Source: Photobacterium obscurum
GTDB lineage: Bacteria; Pseudomonadota; Gammaproteobacteria; Enterobacterales; Vibrionaceae
DNA length: 64,000 nucleotides
NCBI RefSeq assembly: GCF_026191635.1
Contig: NZ_JAKRRW010000004.1
Coordinates: 186,001 to 250,000 of the forward strand
Reading direction: 5' to 3'
Within the stretch, counting starts at the first letter, position 1, and each line of letters starts with the position of its first letter. The notes beneath the pieces are model-generated. The model saw only the letters and a program-made list of their open reading frames with translations, did not search any database and was not told the DNA's origin. The position numbers were made by a program, and so were the translations under genes. Positions 18,834 to 27,239 of this stretch are shown piece after piece.

Positions 18834-19418
18834 ATGCGTTTGTGTTTTAGATTATTACTTGCCGGCCTACTGTTGCTGGGTGTCAATGCGAATGTGTTAG
18901 CCGACTGGAAACTGGACAGCAATCACTCTAATGTCAATTTCCTATCGGTCAAGAATGATTCAGTTATAGAGCAGCACTATTTTAGAAACATTAGTGGCTC
19001 AATCTCTGACAAAGGGGAAGTGAAGTTGGCTATCGACCTGACCAGTATTGATACCCAAATTTCTATTCGTGATGAGCGGATGAAAAAGGAGTTATTTGAA
19101 ACCGAAGGCTTCCCTGTGACCACCCTAACGGCCGAGATTGATCCGGTAATGCTTAGTGATATGACTCCGGGGAAAACTCAGTCTCTTGAAGTCGAGTTTA
19201 TGCTTGATCTCCATGGCGTTAAGCAGACATTAGCTGCAAAGTTGCAGGTGACAGGGTTAGAGAAGGGCGGGCTGTTGGTATCTACAATTTGGCCCGTAGA
19301 GATTAAATCCGAAGCATTTGGGCTGGATAAAGGGATCGCGGCACTGAAGGAAATCGCCAAGTTAAATTCAATCCTATTGAGTGTCCCTGTCAACGCACAG
19401 CTGGCTTTTATCAAATAA
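18834..19418 (+). CDS. YceI-family periplasmic protein
   Basis: A 194-residue protein with a Sec signal peptide (cleavage after VLA, about residue 23) and the YceI beta-barrel domain beginning DWKLDSNHSNVNFLSVKN. The motif DERMKKELFETEGFP is typical of the family. YceI proteins bind isoprenoid-like lipids in a deep cavity in solved structures, and their in vivo role is unsettled. The hydrophobic signal runs LLLAGLLLLGV. Monocistronic with its own terminator. Confidence 0.9.
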   Translation: MRLCFRLLLAGLLLLGVNANVLADWKLDSNHSNVNFLSVKNDSVIEQHYFRNISGSISDKGEVKLAIDLTSIDTQISIRDERMKKELFETEGFPVTTLTAEIDPVMLSDMTPGKTQSLEVEFMLDLHGVKQTLAAKLQVTGLEKGGLLVSTIWPVEIKSEAFGLDKGIAALKEIAKLNSILLSVPVNAQLAFIK

Positions 19419-19436
19419 TCTAGCTTGAGACTAACC

Positions 19437-19462
19437 AAGCTGGCTCTTGCCAGCTTTGCTTT
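19437..19462 (+). terminator. Rho-independent terminator after the yceI-like gene
   Basis: AAGCTGGC, loop TCTT, GCCAGCTT then TGCTTT. Confidence 0.8.
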
Positions 19463-19514
19463 ATGTACTTGAAGTTATACCCTACATTCATTATCGATGC
19501 TCAATACTTAAAGG

Positions 19515-19556
19515 ATAGCGATTTCAAAAGAGAACCTCTCTTCTATCAATCGCTAT
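19515..19556. repeat. Nested inverted repeat
   Basis: Outer arms ATAGCGATT/AATCGCTAT enclose inner arms AAGAGA/TCTCTT. It lies in the gap before the FAH-family gene and could form a cruciform or a structured 5-prime RNA. Confidence 0.5.
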
Positions 19557-19618
19557 GCTTGAACTTGACTCCCTGTGGTGTTCTGAATGGTTAGATAATT
19601 GATGGAATTGGTATAAGT

Positions 19619-20233
19619 ATGAATCACGTTAGTTTGAACAAAACCGCCGTTACTCCAAGTAAGATTGTCTGCATTGGCCGCAACTATGTGGCGCATGTAC
19701 ACGAGTTGGGTAATGAAATACCCGATGAGATGGTGATATTCGTTAAACCGAATTCGGCGATAGGCAATACGCTTTCGTCTTTACATCATGGTGATGAATT
19801 ACACTACGAGAGTGAAATCGCCTATTTGTACCAAGGCGGTCGCTTTGTTGCGGCGGCATTGGGACTGGATTTAACCAAGCGTAGTGTTCAGAGCAAGCTA
19901 AAAGCGAAGTCATTGCCTTGGGAGAGAAGCAAGGCTTTTGATGGATCGGCAGTTTTTAGTGAGTTTGTACCCTTACCTGAAAGTGACTTCCCGTTAGGTT
20001 TGACCTTGCATATTGATGGTGAGTTAATCCAGCAGGGAGATACAAGGTTGATGATGTATAAACCGGAGCAAATCCTCAAGGAAATCCAAACCTTCATACG
20101 GCTCGACGACGGAGATATTGTTATGACAGGGACTCCCGCCGGAGTGGGGAAGGTGAATGAAGGCGCCGTGTTTGTCGGTGCCCTCGTCTGCAACGATCAG
20201 CAGTTGGTCAGCCATTGCTGGATAGCAAGCTAG
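19619..20233 (+). CDS. Fumarylacetoacetate hydrolase family protein
   Basis: A 204-residue single-domain FAH-fold enzyme (YcgM type). It begins KIVCIGRNYVAHVHELGN, carries the metal-binding ESEIAYL acidic cluster, then the conserved GLDLTKR, AFDGSAVFSEF and VMTGTPAGVGKV segments. Family members hydrolyse acylpyruvates or decarboxylate oxaloacetate with Mg or Mn. The exact substrate is uncertain. It looks like a stand-alone gene, followed 64 bp later by a DUF3820 gene that may be co-transcribed. Confidence 0.9.
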   Translation: MNHVSLNKTAVTPSKIVCIGRNYVAHVHELGNEIPDEMVIFVKPNSAIGNTLSSLHHGDELHYESEIAYLYQGGRFVAAALGLDLTKRSVQSKLKAKSLPWERSKAFDGSAVFSEFVPLPESDFPLGLTLHIDGELIQQGDTRLMMYKPEQILKEIQTFIRLDDGDIVMTGTPAGVGKVNEGAVFVGALVCNDQQLVSHCWIAS

Positions 20234-20297
20234 GGGTCATGAGTATCGCTTGAATATGGCAGGATAATCGGCGATCCTCACGGCAGAGGAGAATGTC

Positions 20298-20513
20298 ATG
20301 TTTCAAAAAGAACACTTAATCAAGCTTGCTAATGTCAAGATGCCGTTTGGTAAATACAGCGGCAGGGTATTAATCGACTTGCCGGAAGAGTATTTGCTGT
20401 GGTTTCAGAAAAAAGGCTTCCCGGAAGGGGAGCTAGGCACGCTGATGGCACTGGCGCTAGAGTTTAAGATTGAAGGGCTGGAGAGTGTTATCAGGCCTTT
20501 AAAGCGTGAGTGA
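20298..20513 (+). CDS. DUF3820 family small protein
   Basis: A 71-residue protein with the DUF3820 signature MPFGKYSGRVLIDLPEEYLLWFQKKGFPEGELGTLM, at full family length. A good site (GAGGAG) precedes the start. Related proteins have been annotated as putative quorum-sensing-regulated factors and a similar fold occurs beside exonuclease domains, but no role is established. It lies in the same direction as the FAH gene and ahead of a terminator. Confidence 0.85.
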   Translation: MFQKEHLIKLANVKMPFGKYSGRVLIDLPEEYLLWFQKKGFPEGELGTLMALALEFKIEGLESVIRPLKRE

Positions 20514-20553
20514 CTAATAACTTAAGCATTGAACAGTCCCCAAGTTTACCCTT

Positions 20554-20583
20554 AAGCCCACAGAGTAGTTGCTGTGGGCTTTT
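20554..20583 (+). terminator. Rho-independent terminator after DUF3820 gene
   Basis: AAGCCCACAG, loop of eight, CTGTGGGCTT followed by TT. Confidence 0.8.
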
Positions 20584-20603
20584 ATGTTTGTCCGTTCGAA
20601 GAG

Positions 20604-20632
20604 AAAGCCTGCACCGTTTAAGGGCAGGCTTT
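20604..20632 (-). terminator. Hairpin terminator of the lipoprotein trio
   Basis: AAAGCCTGC and GCAGGCTTT around an 11-base loop, placed just after the stop of the last minus-strand lipoprotein gene. Confidence 0.65.
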
Positions 20633-20664
20633 ATATTTTGAGCTTGTCTGAATGTAATTATGAA

Positions 20665-20976
20665 TTATGCTTTACAAGCTGCTTTGATACGGATTTTGTT
20701 CGTCCAGTTGAGAAAGCTGTGATTTGTTAAGTATTCAATATTCACCAGTGATGTGCCGCTTGGACATTGGGTTAAAAGCTCTTGATAGGCTGCATCTACG
20801 TAGTCTGTATCATATGCAAACCCCATAATCACGTGCTGAGACTTCTCAATCTGCACTAAGTTTTGGCTACTTTCTGCAATGCTTTTATTTGTAGTGCCGC
20901 TTACTTGTGACATGTGAATGCTGCTCGTACATGCTCCAAGTAATAAAACGAGAGGTAAAACGAGGAGTTTTTTCAT
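20665..20976 (-). CDS. Lipoprotein, third of a tandem trio
   Basis: A 103-residue protein with lipobox LLLGAC at residues 11-16. The mature part ends in a small domain with pattern DAAYQELLTQCPSGTSLVNIEYLT and a C-terminal Cys (AACKA). The same plan (two Cys, AxxxLxxxCPxGxIxxV) occurs in the two genes upstream, so the three are diverged duplicates. The start lies two bases after the stop of the preceding gene, so it is co-transcribed. No family name recognised; it probably sits in the envelope. Confidence 0.75.
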   Translation of the reverse strand: MKKLLVLPLVLLLGACTSSIHMSQVSGTTNKSIAESSQNLVQIEKSQHVIMGFAYDTDYVDAAYQELLTQCPSGTSLVNIEYLTNHSFLNWTNKIRIKAACKA

Positions 20977-20978
20977 GA

Positions 20979-21284
20979 TTAAGCCTCGTTACAGTACGCG
21001 GTTGCAACGATTTCACGTTTAAAAATTAGTGCGTAGGCTGTAGTTTGGTGTTTAGTGTATACGCCTTCAATCTTGCCGGTTGGGCACTGAGATTTTAAGT
21101 TCTCAACGGCCTCGTCAACAAAGGCATTATCAAAGTTGATGCCAATGAAATTCCAGCTTGATGATGTTGCTGTGATTTGGTGGTCTCTTTGTGCAGGAAC
21201 CGGTGTTAGTGATACGGTATTTAGACCTACGCAGCCGGATAGTAATAGTGCGAAAAAAGGTACAATGATTTTTAATTTAAACAT
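20979..21284 (-). CDS. Lipoprotein, second of a tandem trio
   Basis: A 101-residue protein with lipobox LLLSGC (residues 13-18). The mature chain carries FVDEAVENLKSQCPTGKIEGVYT and ends with a Cys-containing strand (VATAYCNEA). The CPTG segment and terminal Cys parallel its two neighbours, suggesting a disulfide-stabilised small alpha/beta domain. It lies 16 bp after the first gene of the set and 2 bp before the third. Confidence 0.75.
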   Translation of the reverse strand: MFKLKIIVPFFALLLSGCVGLNTVSLTPVPAQRDHQITATSSSWNFIGINFDNAFVDEAVENLKSQCPTGKIEGVYTKHQTTAYALIFKREIVATAYCNEA

Positions 21285-21300
21285 GCTGATTTCCTAAAAA

Positions 21301-21726
21301 CTAATTTATGCAATAGCCATCGATACGGACCACTTCACCACTCACAGGGCCGACTGTTGTTGCTTCCCGTACGGACGTTAAGCCGGTAATTTTTTTACTC
21401 GGGCAGGCTCTTGTGACGTCATCAAGAATTTTGTCTGCATATGCGTCGTTATACACTGAATTACCTGTTACTGGCCCGGTGTTGCTGATAGCGATGATGA
21501 GACTGACAAGCTCTAGGTCTTCACTGTGAGATTCATTTTTTATTACATCCGAAGCAATTCCCGCGGTTTGCGCTGCGTCAAAACCGAGTTCGTTAACTTG
21601 AATTGAGAAAGGGCTTAGTGAACCTTGAGACTGGTCTATCTCTCCGATTTGAACATGATGGAGTTGGCTGCATCCGGCTAAAAATAGACAGCCTATTCCC
21701 ACTAAGTTTTTCAATTTTATCGACAT
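21301..21726 (-). CDS. Lipoprotein, first of a tandem trio
   Basis: A 141-residue protein with lipobox FLAGC (about residues 15-19). The C-terminal part, DKILDDVTRACPSKKITGLTSVREATT ending in a Cys-containing tail, matches the plan of the next two genes. It is longer, with an extra insert (SHSEDLELVSLIIAISNTG). It is the promoter-proximal gene of the operon. Function unknown; the role is probably in the envelope because all three are lipoproteins. Confidence 0.75.
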   Translation of the reverse strand: MSIKLKNLVGIGCLFLAGCSQLHHVQIGEIDQSQGSLSPFSIQVNELGFDAAQTAGIASDVIKNESHSEDLELVSLIIAISNTGPVTGNSVYNDAYADKILDDVTRACPSKKITGLTSVREATTVGPVSGEVVRIDGYCIN

Positions 21727-21978
21727 ACAACTTGTACCTTGTAATTTTTGTGCAGCTTCAGTAAGTCTCTAACATGTATCGGTGAGGGTCTGGGCTTACA
21801 CTCAATACCTATGTGCTTAACGATTAAATGTTGTTATTCAATTAGTCCTTTTCCGAAATGACTATTTGAGCGTTTTTGACTTAGAAAGCTGTATAGGCGG
21901 GGGAAGATAACTCACAATTGAATGCTGTTCAATTGTTTTGTGTGCTACAGGTGTTTTTTGGTTGTTTTTTGGCTAATA

Positions 21979-22140
21979 ATACCAATCAGCATAAGTATTT
22001 GGTCATTCTTGCTGGTTAAAATCGCCTACTACTGCGTCAGGATTTTTGAAATTAGAACCACGAGTTACAGCAAATTCATTCTTGTATCAGGCGATTTTTC
22101 CTGCGCAATTATCTGAACACTGACTTATCCCGATTGGTAT
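21979..22140. mobile_element. 162-bp MITE-like element, copy B
   Basis: It has the same length and ends (ATACCAATC, GATTGGTAT) as copy A at 11536-11697 and is its reverse complement with scattered changes. The ends are perfectly inverted over nine bases. No transposase is encoded. Confidence 0.8.
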
Positions 22141-22245
22141 AAGAGGTGACGGTGAAACCGGAATTAATTGTTTTGCCAAATTTTCAGGAAGAGGGGGAAG
22201 CGGATGGTACTGGTGTTGGGAGTACTACGGTTCGCTGGCGAGCGG

Positions 22246-22273
22246 AAAAAGGGGAGGTCATCCCCCCCTTTCC
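22246..22273 (-). terminator. Terminator of the DUF3010 gene
   Basis: On the minus strand, AAAGGGGGGG, loop, CCTCCCCTTTTT. Strong G/C stem with a T run. Confidence 0.8.
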
Positions 22274-22280
22274 TTGGTTG

Positions 22281-22703
22281 TTACTTGCTTAGGTAAGCAT
22301 AGCCAGTGGTGAATGCTGCTTCCTGGAACTGACGAAGGCCAGTTGCACGGAAATCAATCGCCAGTGGGCTGCGCTTAAGCTTTTGCTTGATATCGCTGTT
22401 TGACATGAAATCAACGTGGATGTCATCGATTAACTGAATCGCTGCTTCCAGCTTGAAGCCAACTGAGCTACCAGCAAACTTACCACGCGTTTCGCGGGTA
22501 CGGATAACCACACGGTCAACCTTGTAGTCATCAAGAAGTTTTTTAAATGCGAACTGGAAATCTTTCATCTCAACGCTATCGAGAGAATCTTTCATGATGA
22601 ACTTTTGAGTTCGGCACTGAGGGATGTCAAATAACCCATTTGTTTGTGAAAGTAGGCAAATCACGGCCTCGTTGCTTCTTAACTCAACAGCACAAATTTT
22701 CAT
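22281..22703 (-). CDS. DUF3010 family protein
   Basis: A 140-residue cytoplasmic protein starting MKICAVELRSNEAVICLL, a strand-rich opening like the RNase H/actin fold, followed by VDRVVIRTRETRGKFAGSSVGFKLEAAIQ and ending with AFTTGYAYLSK. This is the family-specific DUF3010 protein widespread in marine gammaproteobacteria, at full length. The RTRETRGK segment is the conserved core. Activity is unknown. Monocistronic. Confidence 0.85.
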   Translation of the reverse strand: MKICAVELRSNEAVICLLSQTNGLFDIPQCRTQKFIMKDSLDSVEMKDFQFAFKKLLDDYKVDRVVIRTRETRGKFAGSSVGFKLEAAIQLIDDIHVDFMSNSDIKQKLKRSPLAIDFRATGLRQFQEAAFTTGYAYLSK

Positions 22704-22783
22704 GTAAACACCTAAATTTTAAATTAGCGGTATATTGTAGGCTAAAATTTTGGCCTATGTCAGATTTTTAGCAAAAATCTTTC

Positions 22784-24370
22784 TTATCTGGCGAGTTGAT
22801 GCTCAACTTTCAAAAGGTAGTTTTCAAGCGTTTCCACACAGAGTGGTTCACTGAGGTAGTGCCCTTGCGCCAGTACATTATCAAGGGATTTCAGCTTATT
22901 AAGCTGAAATTCATTTTCGATGCCTTCGATGACGATGTGTGCCTTTATCCTGTTTGCGAGAAAAGCAATCGAGGAGATGATCTCGAAATTATTATTCTCG
23001 CTATCCATTTCTAACACATATTGACGATCAATTTTGATCTGGCGGATAGGCAAATCACTTAGCATGGTAAAAGAGGTAAAACCTGCACCAAAATCATCAA
23101 CACAAAGGGTGACTCCAAGTTTGTGCAAAGCTTTTATTGCCGTTTTGGCAGACTGAATGTCTGTCATCATCGCGCTTTCAGTGATTTCGATAATGATAAG
23201 TTGGGGATCAATATTGAAAAGCTCCAACTGGTCACTAAGGTAGTCGATGATTTCATTGCCTTGTAGGTCATGGGCTGAGAGGTTGATTTGCAACCGTGTA
23301 TACAATTCACGTTCTTGCCAGCTGGCGAGTTGTCCGAGTGCTTTATTGATGACCTGTCTTGTGATTGCAGAAATTAATCCGGCTTTTTCTGCCGCAGGAA
23401 TAAATAGCGATGGAGAAATGAAGCTGCCATCAGCCTGTTGCCAGCGCAGAAGTGCTTCTACGCTGTACACTGCGCGTGACCCTAGTGAAAAGATCGGCTG
23501 ATAGTGGAGCGAGAATTCATCGTTATCTAATGCATTACGTATTTGATCAATGAGTTGTAAGTGTTGCTTGGTACTTTGCTGATAGCTAGACGAATAATAG
23601 CAAAAGCTAGATCTTCGTTCTTTCGCTTCATACATAGCGAGATCGGCGCACTTGATCAGTTCGGTAATGGAGCTCGACTGAGTCGGGTAGCAGGCAATGC
23701 CGATACTCATTTGTACATGTACAACAGTCCCCCGTACGAGAAACTCTTTTTTGATGCTTGACTGTAACTGTTTGATACAGGAGTTTATTTCTCGATACTG
23801 CTGATAAGGTAGGATCACAGCAAATTCATCGCCACCAAGGCGGATCAGATCGGTTCCATTAACAGTATGTGCCTGCATACGTGTGGCAATTGCCTTTAGC
23901 AGCGCATCACCTGCTAGGTGGCCAAAAGCATCGTTGATATGCTTGAAGTTATCGAGGTCAATCAGCATTAGCGCGAAGCTCTGGTCAGCTTGAATCTTCG
24001 CTTTCATACTGTTGAGCATAAATTGACGGTTTTTTAGGCCAGTTAACGCATCATGCAGGGCGTTGTATCGCTCACTGAGAGCTGCTTGATGATACTTATT
24101 AATGCTCTTGAGACTTAAGTTGGTCATAAGAAGAACATATAAACTGCCAAACAGTAAAATGGGAGAGATTAATAACTCGAGTATATTGAATGAGTTAGCA
24201 ATCAGGAGAGAGCCATAAATGATATATAAGGTTATAAAAAAAATGATTAGAGCCGCGACAATACGCCAACCGATACGTTGATCTTTTTTGCAGATTAATA
24301 AGGCCGGTTTTACCGAAAGCAGCAATATACAAGTACCGATGAATATCAATAATGGCGCAATATAATTCAT
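22784..24370 (-). CDS. Membrane GGDEF-EAL cyclic-di-GMP protein
   Basis: A 528-residue protein with two or three membrane helices in the first 85 residues, a GGDEF domain (RLGGDEFAV at 177-185, metal residues in LIDLDNFKHIND) and an EAL domain (SVEALLRW at 303-310, DDFGAG at 425-430, IKIDRQYV). Both active-site signatures look intact. No RxxD inhibitory site is seen just before GGDEF. It could make or degrade c-di-GMP; tandem proteins of this sort are more often phosphodiesterases in vivo, but sequence alone does not settle it. There is no periplasmic sensor domain. Confidence 0.9.
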   Translation of the reverse strand: MNYIAPLLIFIGTCILLLSVKPALLICKKDQRIGWRIVAALIIFFITLYIIYGSLLIANSFNILELLISPILLFGSLYVLLMTNLSLKSINKYHQAALSERYNALHDALTGLKNRQFMLNSMKAKIQADQSFALMLIDLDNFKHINDAFGHLAGDALLKAIATRMQAHTVNGTDLIRLGGDEFAVILPYQQYREINSCIKQLQSSIKKEFLVRGTVVHVQMSIGIACYPTQSSSITELIKCADLAMYEAKERRSSFCYYSSSYQQSTKQHLQLIDQIRNALDNDEFSLHYQPIFSLGSRAVYSVEALLRWQQADGSFISPSLFIPAAEKAGLISAITRQVINKALGQLASWQERELYTRLQINLSAHDLQGNEIIDYLSDQLELFNIDPQLIIIEITESAMMTDIQSAKTAIKALHKLGVTLCVDDFGAGFTSFTMLSDLPIRQIKIDRQYVLEMDSENNNFEIISSIAFLANRIKAHIVIEGIENEFQLNKLKSLDNVLAQGHYLSEPLCVETLENYLLKVEHQLAR

Positions 24371-24410
24371 TTAAGTGTCTGTTTATTATAAATAAGTGTG
24401 TTTGTATTTG

Positions 24411-24920
24411 TTATTTGGAATATATCTGTCCAGCAAGTTCTAATTGAGTGAGAAATAGCCGCATGTCAAATTCAAGTTGATGATAGTCAGGCTCCATGTG
24501 GCAACATAACTGATAGAAAGCCTTGTTATGTTCTTTTTCCCTCAAGTGTGCTAGTTCATGCACGGCAATCATTCGTAAGAAAGGCAGGGGAGCTTGCTTG
24601 AAAACAGAAGAAATTCGTATTTCATGCTTGGCTTTAAGTTTGTTGCCCTGTACTCGGGAAACGAAGGAATGCAGGCCGAGTGCATGGTTGATCACATGGA
24701 TTTTTCCGTCGTATAGCACTTTGCTGATTGGCGGTGACTTTTTAAGGTACTGATTCTTGATATCTTGAACAAAGTCATACAGGGCTTTTTCTGTTTTTAT
24801 ATCGTGGCAACGGGGATATTTTTTCAGTAAGAAAGCTTCAAGTTTCTGATTATCGATTAGTGTTCTGACCTGATCCGTTAATGATACAGGATAACCTTGA
24901 AGATATTTTAATTGTTGCAT
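24411..24920 (-). CDS. YgjP-like M48-type metallopeptidase domain protein
   Basis: A 169-residue protein with the zinc motif VHELAHLREKEHNKAFYQL (about residues 116-134), in which HExxH is followed by a third His nine residues on. This is the YgjP/WLM family pattern. It lacks a signal peptide and is cytoplasmic. E. coli YgjP has been reported to hydrolyse UTP, so peptidase activity is not assured. It lies 40 bp upstream of the GGDEF-EAL gene in the same direction and may be co-transcribed. Confidence 0.8.
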   Translation of the reverse strand: MQQLKYLQGYPVSLTDQVRTLIDNQKLEAFLLKKYPRCHDIKTEKALYDFVQDIKNQYLKKSPPISKVLYDGKIHVINHALGLHSFVSRVQGNKLKAKHEIRISSVFKQAPLPFLRMIAVHELAHLREKEHNKAFYQLCCHMEPDYHQLEFDMRLFLTQLELAGQIYSK

Positions 24921-25155
24921 GATAAGGAATCACTAATTCTGATATGCAGATGAAAAGTAGAAAGATTTTATCGGGCTTATCAATCCATATCAATCTATTA
25001 CTATTAACTGAACCCCACTCTTTATATTTCAGTACGATAAGTCTAGCTCTCCTGAGTGAAAGGCATTGCTAAAAGAAGAAATGCTCATCATGTTGCAATT
25101 GTTTGATTATGGGTGTTATACAATTTAAATAGTGTTTAGCGTAAGGATATGAAAT

Positions 25156-25608
25156 ATGTACCTGAAATTGCCCCCTCCGGTTGTATTGTTGGTGACACTC
25201 GGTGGTATGTATTTATTTTCATACTATTGGCCTATATGGACTTTTTCCTTTTTTGGCCAATCAATGCTTGTTTTATTGTGTTGTTTGTTCGGCACTCTTA
25301 TTGGACTCGCCGGGATAGTCGCTTTTGCTAAAGCGCGAACAACCGTTGATCCAAGAAAGCCTGATAGAACCTCAAGGCTGGTGACGTCGGGGGTTTACCG
25401 CTTTTCCCGTAACCCAATGTATTTAGGCTTGGTTTTCCTGTTAGTTGCGGCATTTTTTTATTTTTCAGCGTTATCTAGTGTGATCATGATTCCTTTGTTT
25501 GTTTTCTACATGAATAATTTTCAAATAGGGCCTGAGGAAGATGTGCTTGAGGCGCTATTTGGCGATGAGTACCGCCAGTATTGTGAGCAAGTTAGGCGCT
25601 GGTGCTAG
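25156..25608 (+). CDS. Isoprenylcysteine carboxyl methyltransferase (ICMT) family protein
   Basis: A 150-residue membrane protein with four hydrophobic helices and the ICMT/PEMT signature SRLVTSGVYRFSRNPMYLGLV followed by PEEDVLEALFGDEYRQYCEQVRRW, which forms the S-adenosylmethionine site. Bacterial members methylate unknown small or lipid substrates. The start ATG at 25156 is preferred over the frame at 25149. Immediately downstream is a stretch that looks like gene remnant. Confidence 0.85.
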   Translation: MYLKLPPPVVLLVTLGGMYLFSYYWPIWTFSFFGQSMLVLLCCLFGTLIGLAGIVAFAKARTTVDPRKPDRTSRLVTSGVYRFSRNPMYLGLVFLLVAAFFYFSALSSVIMIPLFVFYMNNFQIGPEEDVLEALFGDEYRQYCEQVRRWC

Positions 25609-25618
25609 CTCTAGATAA

Positions 25619-25765
25619 GCCTATGCCGAAGGCGAACGGATTGGTATTGAATGTTGGCTGGCTTGCGACCAGTTTGTCGACCCGGATATTCCCATTAATG
25701 AAGAGCATTTACGCTCGCGTTTTCAAACTGTTAATGCAGAAGATTGGCGCTGCGGAAGCTGTTAG
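25619..25765 (+). pseudogene. Possible gene remnant without start
   Basis: Directly after the ICMT gene one frame reads AYAEGERIGIECWLACDQFV and onward for about 48 codons (DPDIPINEEHLRSRFQTVNAEDWRCGSC) before a stop. It has natural-looking codon use, but a TAA lies just before it and no start. In another frame a GTG at 25602 opens 70 codons ending GEREKISPHWQ. The two may be pieces of one frameshifted gene. No family recognised. Confidence 0.3.
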
Positions 25766-25839
25766 GATAATCAACCCTGGCGAAAGAGAAAAGATTTCTC
25801 CCCATTGGCAGTAATTTAGCAAATTTAGTAAAAAAATTC

Positions 25840-25918
25840 CCTTCAGACAGGTGTAGATTAACCCTATAAAAGAAAGGGCATTAAACCCAATACCTACACT
25901 CCACCTGTTTTCTGAAGG
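25840..25918 (+). promoter_or_regulatory. Structured leader RNA sequestering the cyuA ribosome binding site
   Basis: CCTTCAGA (25840-25847) pairs with TCTGAAGG (25911-25918), continued by CAGGTG with CACCTG (25902-25907) or, in another register, GTGTAG with CTACAC. A small inner stem CCCT/AGGG lies between. The outer 3-prime arm contains GAAGG, the ribosome binding site of cyuA, eight bases before its ATG. Two alternative registers for the upper stem suggest a switching element. It matches no riboswitch class I know. Confidence 0.5.
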
Positions 25919-25926
25919 TAATACGA

Positions 25927-27216
25927 ATGAATAAACACCTCTGGACCGGTTTCATCGAAACAGTAAAGAAAGAAGTTGTTCCGGCATTAGGTTGTACTGA
26001 GCCTGTTTCTGTTGCCCTTGCAGCAGCTATTGCAACCAGAAACCTTAAAGGTAAGCCTAACCGAATTGATGCGTTTGTTTCTCCCAACCTGATGAAAAAT
26101 GGTATGGGTGTCGGTGTTCCTGGTACAGGTATGGTAGGGCTGCCAATTGCTGCCGCAGTGGGTGCATTGGCCGGTGAACCTGAAGCCGAACTTGAAGTGC
26201 TAAAAAATATTACCGAGGCGGACGTAGAGCAGGCGAAGCTGATGTTGGAGCAGCATCAGGTTTGTGTGGGTGTCGCCAAGGTGACAAATATTCTATTCGC
26301 TAAGGTTACTGTTAGCGACGGTACTGACGAAGCGACAGTAATTATTGCTGACGGCCATACACAAGTGGTTTCCATCGAAGTGAATGGCAAAGCGATTTTT
26401 ATCGCTGATCCACAACCAGTCGCTTCAAATTCTGATCAGCCTAAGAATATTTTTTCTGAGGCGACGGCACACGATATTTACGAATTCGCTTTAAACGTAC
26501 CAATTGAAGATATTCAGTTTATTGTTGAATCGCTGGAGTTGAATGATGCCTTGTCTCGCGAAGGTTTGACGGGGAAATATGGCCTGCAAATTGGAGCGAC
26601 TTTCCAGCGAAATGTTGATCGTGGTTTGCTATCTGGTGGATTGCTGACTGACGTACTGCGTCGCACGTCTGCGGCGTCAGATGCGCGCATGGATGGTGCA
26701 ATGAAACCAGCAATGAGCAATTCAGGATCGGGTAATCAGGGAATTGCTGCAACCATGCCGGTTGTTGTTGTCGCTGAGCATCTTAAGGCTGATGCCGATA
26801 CCACTGCTCGTGCTCTGATGATGTCCCACCTTATGGCTATCTATATTAAAAGCTATCAGAATAAGTTATCGGCACTTTGTGGGGCGACAACTGCTTCGAT
26901 GGGGGCTGTTGCTGGAATGACGTGGCTGTTAGGTGGCCGTTTTGAGCAGATAAGCGCAGCAATTTGCAGTATGATCGGTGATATTACCGGGATCATCTGT
27001 GACGGTGCCAAAACAAGCTGTGCAATGAAAGTTTCTTCGTCTGCAAGTGCCGCAGTCAAGGCTGCATTAATGGCACTTGATGGTATTCGAGTCACAGGCA
27101 GCGAAGGTATTGTTGCAGATGATGTTGACACTTCTATTCGTAACATGTCGGCGCTAGCAAATGGTGCCATGACTCAGACAGACGTACAGATCTTAGATAT
27201 TATGGTTCACAAGTAA
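25927..27216 (+). CDS. cyuA: L-cysteine desulfidase (UPF0597/YhaM family)
   Basis: A 429-residue cytoplasmic enzyme of the serine dehydratase alpha-like family. It degrades L-cysteine to pyruvate, sulfide and ammonia using a 4Fe-4S cluster. Conserved cysteines are visible in ALGCTEPVS (C23), LCGATTAS, and GIICDGAKTSCAMK. The central SAASDARMDGAMKPAMSNSGSGNQG stretch is family-specific. Full length. E. coli cyuA is paired with a cysteine permease, cyuP, which is absent here. The gene lies behind a leader hairpin that covers its ribosome binding site. Confidence 0.9.
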   Translation: MNKHLWTGFIETVKKEVVPALGCTEPVSVALAAAIATRNLKGKPNRIDAFVSPNLMKNGMGVGVPGTGMVGLPIAAAVGALAGEPEAELEVLKNITEADVEQAKLMLEQHQVCVGVAKVTNILFAKVTVSDGTDEATVIIADGHTQVVSIEVNGKAIFIADPQPVASNSDQPKNIFSEATAHDIYEFALNVPIEDIQFIVESLELNDALSREGLTGKYGLQIGATFQRNVDRGLLSGGLLTDVLRRTSAASDARMDGAMKPAMSNSGSGNQGIAATMPVVVVAEHLKADADTTARALMMSHLMAIYIKSYQNKLSALCGATTASMGAVAGMTWLLGGRFEQISAAICSMIGDITGIICDGAKTSCAMKVSSSASAAVKAALMALDGIRVTGSEGIVADDVDTSIRNMSALANGAMTQTDVQILDIMVHK

Positions 27217-27239
27217 CAGTACCTGCTGTTGTCAATACC

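Larger units (their letters stand above)
21727..22280. other. Gap holding a MITE and a terminator, no gene
   Basis: The 554-bp gap holds the promoter side of the lipoprotein operon, the 162-bp repeat copy B and the terminator of the DUF3010 gene. The 64-codon open frame at 21922-22116 lies over the repeat and is not a gene. The stretch 22141-22240 shows nothing I can name. Confidence 0.6.

Noticed and set aside
21922..22116. 64-codon open frame
   Set aside because: Most of it lies in the 162-bp repeat, with a composition typical of chance frames.
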